The translations under genes were made by a program, and so were the position numbers. This document shows positions 27,398 to 32,133 of a DNA stretch of 32,133 nt, in pieces. The stretch spans positions 1-32,133 of the forward strand of contig JBNGIQ010009616.1 in NCBI GenBank assembly GCA_049999765.1, given 5' to 3'. Each line of letters begins with the position of its first letter. Positions within the stretch are counted from its first letter, which is position 1. Origin of the DNA: Phaeoceros laevis. Its lineage: Eukaryota; Anthocerotophyta; Anthocerotopsida; Notothyladales. Under the pieces are notes generated by a model. That model saw nothing but the letters and a program-made list of their open reading frames with translations. It was not told where the DNA came from and did not search any database.

Positions 27398-27540
27398 CCA
27401 GGAACGTTTCCCCTCCTTGTAGACATGGCAGCAACTAGCATTCCTGTGGATGGTAATTCTTGTCTTTACTTTTAACATGGAAGGTGTTGTTGTGCGACAA
27501 ATTGAAACATACATGCAGATTTTTCACAATCTATACAGTC
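27398..27540 (-). pseudogene. Decayed DYW-domain remnant behind gene F
   Basis: Directly after F's stop, the minus strand still shows IVKNLHVC (matching IVKNLRVC of B) and then, in another frame at 27398-27472, TRITIHRNASCCHVYKEGKR, matching RTIICRDATRFHVYKEGR of B. The HSEK segment and the linker before it are deleted, the CxxCH site is altered to CFNLSH, and the terminal CSCGDYW is lost. The domain cannot be functional. Confidence 0.8.
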
Positions 27541-27545
27541 GTCAC

Positions 27546-30500
27546 CTATCTGTTCCAGCCAGCATTTACACCTCCAGTCTCAAAATGCTTGCTCTTCCCT
27601 GCTACAAACGTGTGCACCACCCCACCCACGTCAGTCCAGCTCTGGCCTGGCTTCTTTCGTGCCCCAAATTTCTTTCTCCTTGCATGCATCTCCTTTGCCT
27701 CCTCCCACATCTCAGCACTCGCATAAATGTTAGACATCAACACATAAGACGTGGCGTCTTTTCCATCAAACATCACTGCAAACTCAAAAGCCTGTTGCCC
27801 AATCTCGACGTTGTTCCACTTCTGGGACGCACTTAATAGCGAGAGCCACACTGCACCATTGGGAGGGACAGGCATGTTCCTAGCCATCTGTAGCGCCTCA
27901 ACCAGATGACCTGCACGCCCCAGAAGATCTATCATGCATGTGAAGTGGTCTATGGTTGGAGTAATGCCAAAATCTGTTCTCATCGCCTCGAAGTACTTTC
28001 GGCCTTTCTCCACTAGACCCGTATGACTACACACTGTCAGCACACTAAGAAATGTGATGCCATCAGGCTGGATGCCTTCCAGAATCATCCTGTCCAGCAA
28101 GTTAAACACAACCTCACTATCTCCTTGGCAGGCATATCCACCAATCAGTGCACCCCAAGCCTCCACGTTTCTTTCAGGCAATGAATCAAACACGCACTGT
28201 GAACAGAACATGCTACCACATTTTGCATACATGTTTATAAGTGCAGCTCCCACGACCACATCACCTTGCATTCCTCGTTCCTCAATCTCTGCATGGAGGT
28301 GCTTTCCAAGCAGCAGAGCTGCTACAACTGCACACGCCTGCAGCAGGCATGCATATGTAACAGAATCAGCAAGAATGAGGCCTTCCTCTTGCATGCTGCT
28401 GTAAAGACTTAGGGCTTCCTGACTCATCCCCTGCTGCACATACCCTGCAATCATCGCAGTCCATGCTACAACTGTCCTCTCTGGAAGTCTGTTAAACAAT
28501 TGGCGAGCATTGTCTAACCTACCACATTTTGCATACATGGTAACCAAGCTGCTGCCTAAAATCACTTCCTCCTGCACTCCACGTTCTTTTATCAGTGCAT
28601 GAAGCTGCTTTCCCTCATCAAGAGCTCCTCTACCTACACTTGCACATGCCTGCAGCAAGCATGCAAATGTAACAGAGTCTGGAGGAAAGAGGCCCTCCTG
28701 TTCCATTCTCTTGTAAAGAGTAAGGGCTTCCTGATCCATTCCCTGCTGGAGATACCCTGCAATCATCGCATTCCATGTTACAACATTCCTCTCAGGAAGT
28801 CTGTCAAACAATTGGCGGGCATACTCTAAGCTACCGCATTTTGCATACATGTTAACCAAGCTGCCACCAACAACCACATCATCTTGTAGTCCTCGTTCTT
28901 TAATCTGTTCATGCAGCTGCTTTCCCTGACGAAGAGATTCTACACCTGCACTGGCACATGCCTGCAACAGGCATACATATGTCACAGAATTGGGAGGAGT
29001 GAGGCCTTCCTCTTGCATACTGCTGTACAGACTAAGCGCTTCCTGACCCATCCCCTTCTGTGCATAACCTGCAATCATCGCAGTCCATGCTCCAACATCC
29101 CTCTGTGGGAGGCTGTTGAATATGCTACGAGCATCCTCCAAGGTACCGCACTTTGCATACATGTTAACTATGCAGCCGCCTAGAAGAACATCTTCTTGCA
29201 TACCTCGCTCCTTGATCTGGTAATGCAGCTGCTTCCCCTCATCAAAAGCTCCCACACCAACAGTGGCGCATGCCTGTAGGAGGCACACAAATGTTACACA
29301 ATCTGGTGGAGAAAGGCCTTCCTGCTTCATGCTACTGTAAAGACTAAGAGCTTTCTGACCCATCCCCTGTTGTGCATAGCCTGCAAGCATCACGGTCCAT
29401 GCTACGACATTTTTCTTTGGAAGTTTTTCGAACAATCTCCGAGCATCCTCTAAGGTACCACACTTTGCATACATATTAACCAAGCTGCCGCCTAGGACCA
29501 CATCACCTTGTAGTCCTCGCTCATCAATCTGTGCATGCAACTGCTTTCCCTCATGAAGAGCTCCTACACCTACATATGCACATGCCTGCAGTAGGCATGC
29601 ATATGTGACACAATTGGGGCAAATGATGCCTTCATTTTGCATACTGCTGTAAAGACTGAGGGCCTCCTTAGCCATTCCCTGTTGTGCATACCCAGCAAAC
29701 ATGGCGTTCCAAGTTATAACATTCCTGTCTGGAAGTTTGTCGAACAATATGCGAGCATCCTCTAAACTACCGCACTTTGCATACATGTTAACCAAGCTGC
29801 CGCCTAGAACCACATCCTGTTGCAGTCCTCGTCCTTTGATTTGTTCATGCAGCTGCTTTCCCTCAAAAAGAGCTCCTGCACCTACACTGGCGCATGCCTG
29901 TAGCCCGCACAGATATGTAACAGTGTTGGGAAGAATGAGCCCCTCTTGTTGCATGCTGTTGTAAAGACCCAGGGCTTCCTGACCCATTCCCCGCTGGGCA
30001 TACCCTGCAATCATTGCGGTCCACGTTACAACATTCCTGTCTCGAAGTCTGTCAAACACTCGGCGAGCATCCTCTAAGCTTCCACACTTTGCATACATGT
30101 CAACCAGCCCAGCCTGAACAAAGGCGTCCGGTTTCCCTGGACTAGCGAGAATATGAGCATGGATCTCCTTTCCTGCAACCAAATCTCCCGCAGTTGCAAC
30201 AGCTTTTAAAACTGCTGAATAAATACGATTGTCGGGCTTGATGGTAGTGGATTCGCGCATTTGTCGATATAGTCGTATGGCCTCTGCAGCCCCGGTAGCG
30301 CCTCCGTGCCTAGCGTAGGCCAAGATGATGGTAGCCCAGTTATAGGCGTTCGGTGTAGAGACTTCAGTAAAGACTCGCATTGCTTCCTCTAACATGCCAT
30401 GCGAAGCGTACAGACGGGTGAGTTGAATGGCCAAGAATGCGTCTCGTTGATAGCCGCTTTTGACAATAAGAGCATGGATGCATTGGCCCGAGACCAGGTC

Positions 30501-31157
30501 CTTGTGCGTAATGCAGCTCTGGAGGACACGATAGAAGAGACTGGTGGGGACATGGCATCGTCGCTGCACTAGTAACCTCAGTGCATTCACGGCATCAGAG
30601 GCTCTTCCATCCTCACATAGCTTCCTGCACATTCCGACCTCCAATTGACCCTCATATGTTGCTAAATCACGTTGCCCATGACCTGATGTGGATACAGACT
30701 CGGGAGTCTTTTTCATCCCAGAGTCCAAAGTGTACGCGTTCTTAAGCCGCAGGGTGAGCTTAGACTCCGTGTGCTTAAAATCAGGATGCAGGGGAGAAAG
30801 CTTGCTCTGTCTCTTGTCCCACGGATCTGCAAAGGACTGTCGCCATGAAACCTGTTGTGCAGGCATTCCTTGCTGTGAAGAGGATGCGGAACTTTTGGCA
30901 AACCACACCTCTCCTGCTGAGTCGCTCAGGGCTCGAACCCCACCAGTCTCAGGTCCTAGTCCTTCCATGTGCTGCCACGCCGCTGGGATTGGTGACGAAC
31001 ATCTACTCCATGCCAGCTCGGAGTCCAGTCCGACAGCCATCCCCCCAGCATGACCTTCATGAGCTCGCTGGTCATGCGTGATGCAAGCTTCGTGAAACAA
31101 CCAGTCCCGACCAATGCTCGGGAGGGGCCTACGGGCCATCAGGTTAATTACCGTCAA
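27546..31157 (-). CDS. Gene F: PLS-class PPR protein, DYW domain lost
   Basis: The longest frame gives 1203 residues from 31157. The family's aligned ATG is Met98 at 30866 (MPAQQVSWRQSFADP), so the first 97 residues may be leader; they nevertheless align loosely with gene A's extension (GLGPETGGVRALSDSAGEVW against GLIAETTGFRDLTHPAGKAW). The N-terminal block is shortened: HPDFKHTESKLTLRLKN is followed directly by TLDSGMKK, without the HKPAWVD segment of the other copies. PPR motifs begin near residue 176 and form eight triplets, then P2-L2-S2 (DHFTCMIDLLGRAGHLVEAL) and E1/E2 (PGQSWTDVGG, one residue short in the usual SWWT). It ends at GGVNAGWNR in the E2-DYW linker; a decayed DYW remnant follows. 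The L motif of the second triplet reads LKAVATAGD, with valine in place of the usual cysteine. It converges on gene E. Confidence 0.85.
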   Translation of the reverse strand: MTVINLMARRPLPSIGRDWLFHEACITHDQRAHEGHAGGMAVGLDSELAWSRCSSPIPAAWQHMEGLGPETGGVRALSDSAGEVWFAKSSASSSQQGMPAQQVSWRQSFADPWDKRQSKLSPLHPDFKHTESKLTLRLKNAYTLDSGMKKTPESVSTSGHGQRDLATYEGQLEVGMCRKLCEDGRASDAVNALRLLVQRRCHVPTSLFYRVLQSCITHKDLVSGQCIHALIVKSGYQRDAFLAIQLTRLYASHGMLEEAMRVFTEVSTPNAYNWATIILAYARHGGATGAAEAIRLYRQMRESTTIKPDNRIYSAVLKAVATAGDLVAGKEIHAHILASPGKPDAFVQAGLVDMYAKCGSLEDARRVFDRLRDRNVVTWTAMIAGYAQRGMGQEALGLYNSMQQEGLILPNTVTYLCGLQACASVGAGALFEGKQLHEQIKGRGLQQDVVLGGSLVNMYAKCGSLEDARILFDKLPDRNVITWNAMFAGYAQQGMAKEALSLYSSMQNEGIICPNCVTYACLLQACAYVGVGALHEGKQLHAQIDERGLQGDVVLGGSLVNMYAKCGTLEDARRLFEKLPKKNVVAWTVMLAGYAQQGMGQKALSLYSSMKQEGLSPPDCVTFVCLLQACATVGVGAFDEGKQLHYQIKERGMQEDVLLGGCIVNMYAKCGTLEDARSIFNSLPQRDVGAWTAMIAGYAQKGMGQEALSLYSSMQEEGLTPPNSVTYVCLLQACASAGVESLRQGKQLHEQIKERGLQDDVVVGGSLVNMYAKCGSLEYARQLFDRLPERNVVTWNAMIAGYLQQGMDQEALTLYKRMEQEGLFPPDSVTFACLLQACASVGRGALDEGKQLHALIKERGVQEEVILGSSLVTMYAKCGRLDNARQLFNRLPERTVVAWTAMIAGYVQQGMSQEALSLYSSMQEEGLILADSVTYACLLQACAVVAALLLGKHLHAEIEERGMQGDVVVGAALINMYAKCGSMFCSQCVFDSLPERNVEAWGALIGGYACQGDSEVVFNLLDRMILEGIQPDGITFLSVLTVCSHTGLVEKGRKYFEAMRTDFGITPTIDHFTCMIDLLGRAGHLVEALQMARNMPVPPNGAVWLSLLSASQKWNNVEIGQQAFEFAVMFDGKDATSYVLMSNIYASAEMWEEAKEMHARRKKFGARKKPGQSWTDVGGVVHTFVAGKSKHFETGGVNAGWNR

Positions 31158-32133
31158 GTATTTAACTTAACTTTCCTGGTTTCTACCTTCTACCCCCGAG
31201 CAATCGGGTGCATGTAGGTCTATTATTTTGGAATCGGTTAACCACGAGCACGAGTATCCACTGGAAAATGCCCCTGTTCTCACTTCCAATCAGCTCCCTT
31301 TCTTTTCAGTATGGGAGGAGACACATCATTCTGGTCATGTGTTCTCAATCGGGTCAAGAGACTAGCCGACCACGACTATACTCCTAACGGTCAGCGATGA
31401 AGCTTCTTAAAAAGGCTTTCACTGATGGAGAGGCTGGGTCGGTGAAGGTGATTAGCCTCTTCTTCTCACCCAGGGGAATTGGCGCTTAGCTGCGCATTGC
31501 AAGTCTACTATTATTCACCTTCCATAGCCGGCCCTGTCCTAGGTTCAACCTGAGGAGGCAGAGGATTTGTGGCACTTGTACAATTTGATAGCGCATGGCG
31601 ACACCGTCTCTGCTGTAACCTTCAGGTGACCCTGCTTCCTTATACAGCACACTTCAATTATATCACTGTCTTAGATTTTGACGCTGTGAAGTCTCTCACA
31701 GGAAGGTGCATAAGGAGACGTCGAACGACTCGGAACGAATCCGGCTCAAGCTTGGAGTTGCGGTTGAGGTGTAGTAGCTGGAAACAATAACTCTAGCATA
31801 GGTGTTTATTGAAATTTGCAGCAGGCTGTATGCCTGGAGTCCTACAACAGATTTCGAACAGTCTTCGCATGCCTACAGCTGAGAATCGTTCTGCAGAGCA
31901 TAGATTACGATAATGTGGCAGCTGTTCTTCGTGTACGGGGCAAAAACGTCACGGAAAATGAACACGTCAAAGTATGGCCTTTGAAATCCCTCCTTATGTT
32001 TGGCGGTGTTGTCATTTGGACGTGTCTATGGAAACAGCAGACGGTTCCACTGTGAGTTCATATTGGCAGCTATATATGCGGTTCCTTGAGCTTGAACTTT
32101 GGATTTTGGCTTCACAGCTGGGAGCTTTTCACA
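31158..32133. other. Upstream region of gene F and right flank
   Basis: The first few hundred bases should hold F's promoter, read on the minus strand. I could not identify a TATA box or clear similarity to the leaders of the other copies here. Two open frames of 73 and 79 codons (31569-31790 and 31816-32055, +) have no recognisable motifs, and I do not call them genes. No repeats, RNA genes or transposon ends are evident by eye. Confidence 0.4.

Overview
The window looks like nuclear DNA of a land plant. It is dominated by six large, intron-free-looking pentatricopeptide repeat (PPR) genes of the PLS class, the family of organellar RNA-editing factors that ends in E1/E2 and DYW deaminase domains. 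The genes are close paralogues of one another. The very large DYW-type proteins, the tandem family expansion and the wording of the repeats suggest a seed-free plant with heavy organellar editing (a fern or lycophyte is my best guess). That placement is inference; the sequence alone does not fix the species.

Layout, left to right. Positions 1-2270 are flanking DNA with a possible C-terminal coding scrap at the left edge and small tandem duplications. A decayed PPR fragment of a different subfamily lies at about 2277-2815 (+). Gene A (2972-6511, -) and gene B (7083-11078, +) are divergent across a 571-bp gap. Genes C (12912-16625, +), D (18022-21348, +) and E (22747-25701, +) follow in tandem. 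Gene F (27546-31157, -) converges on E. The right flank, 31158-32133, holds nothing I recognise.

Each protein has a conserved N-terminal block (FADPTxWW...HPDFKHKxSKVALWL...), then 6 to 9 PLS triplets of about 104 residues, then P2-L2-S2-E1-E2. Only B and D keep a complete DYW domain. A, C, E and F have each lost it through a different lesion: a break into foreign sequence (A), deletions of the active-site segments (C), frameshifts (E), and a deletion plus stop (F). Decayed DYW remnants remain behind C, E and F. The triplet number (A8, B9, C9, D7, E6, F8) and the predicted base-reading residues of the P motifs differ between copies, so the cluster looks like a diversifying set of RNA-binding specificities.

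Beyond the coding regions, the copies share 5' leader blocks and an aligned ATG. Four of them also share a short putative intron downstream of the stop codon (donor GTATGTTTGATG; 90, 91, about 91-100 and 166 nt), which would place an exon junction in the 3'-UTR. If used, these proteins would act in mitochondria or plastids, where B and D could edit C to U themselves and the truncated ones would need a deaminase supplied in trans.
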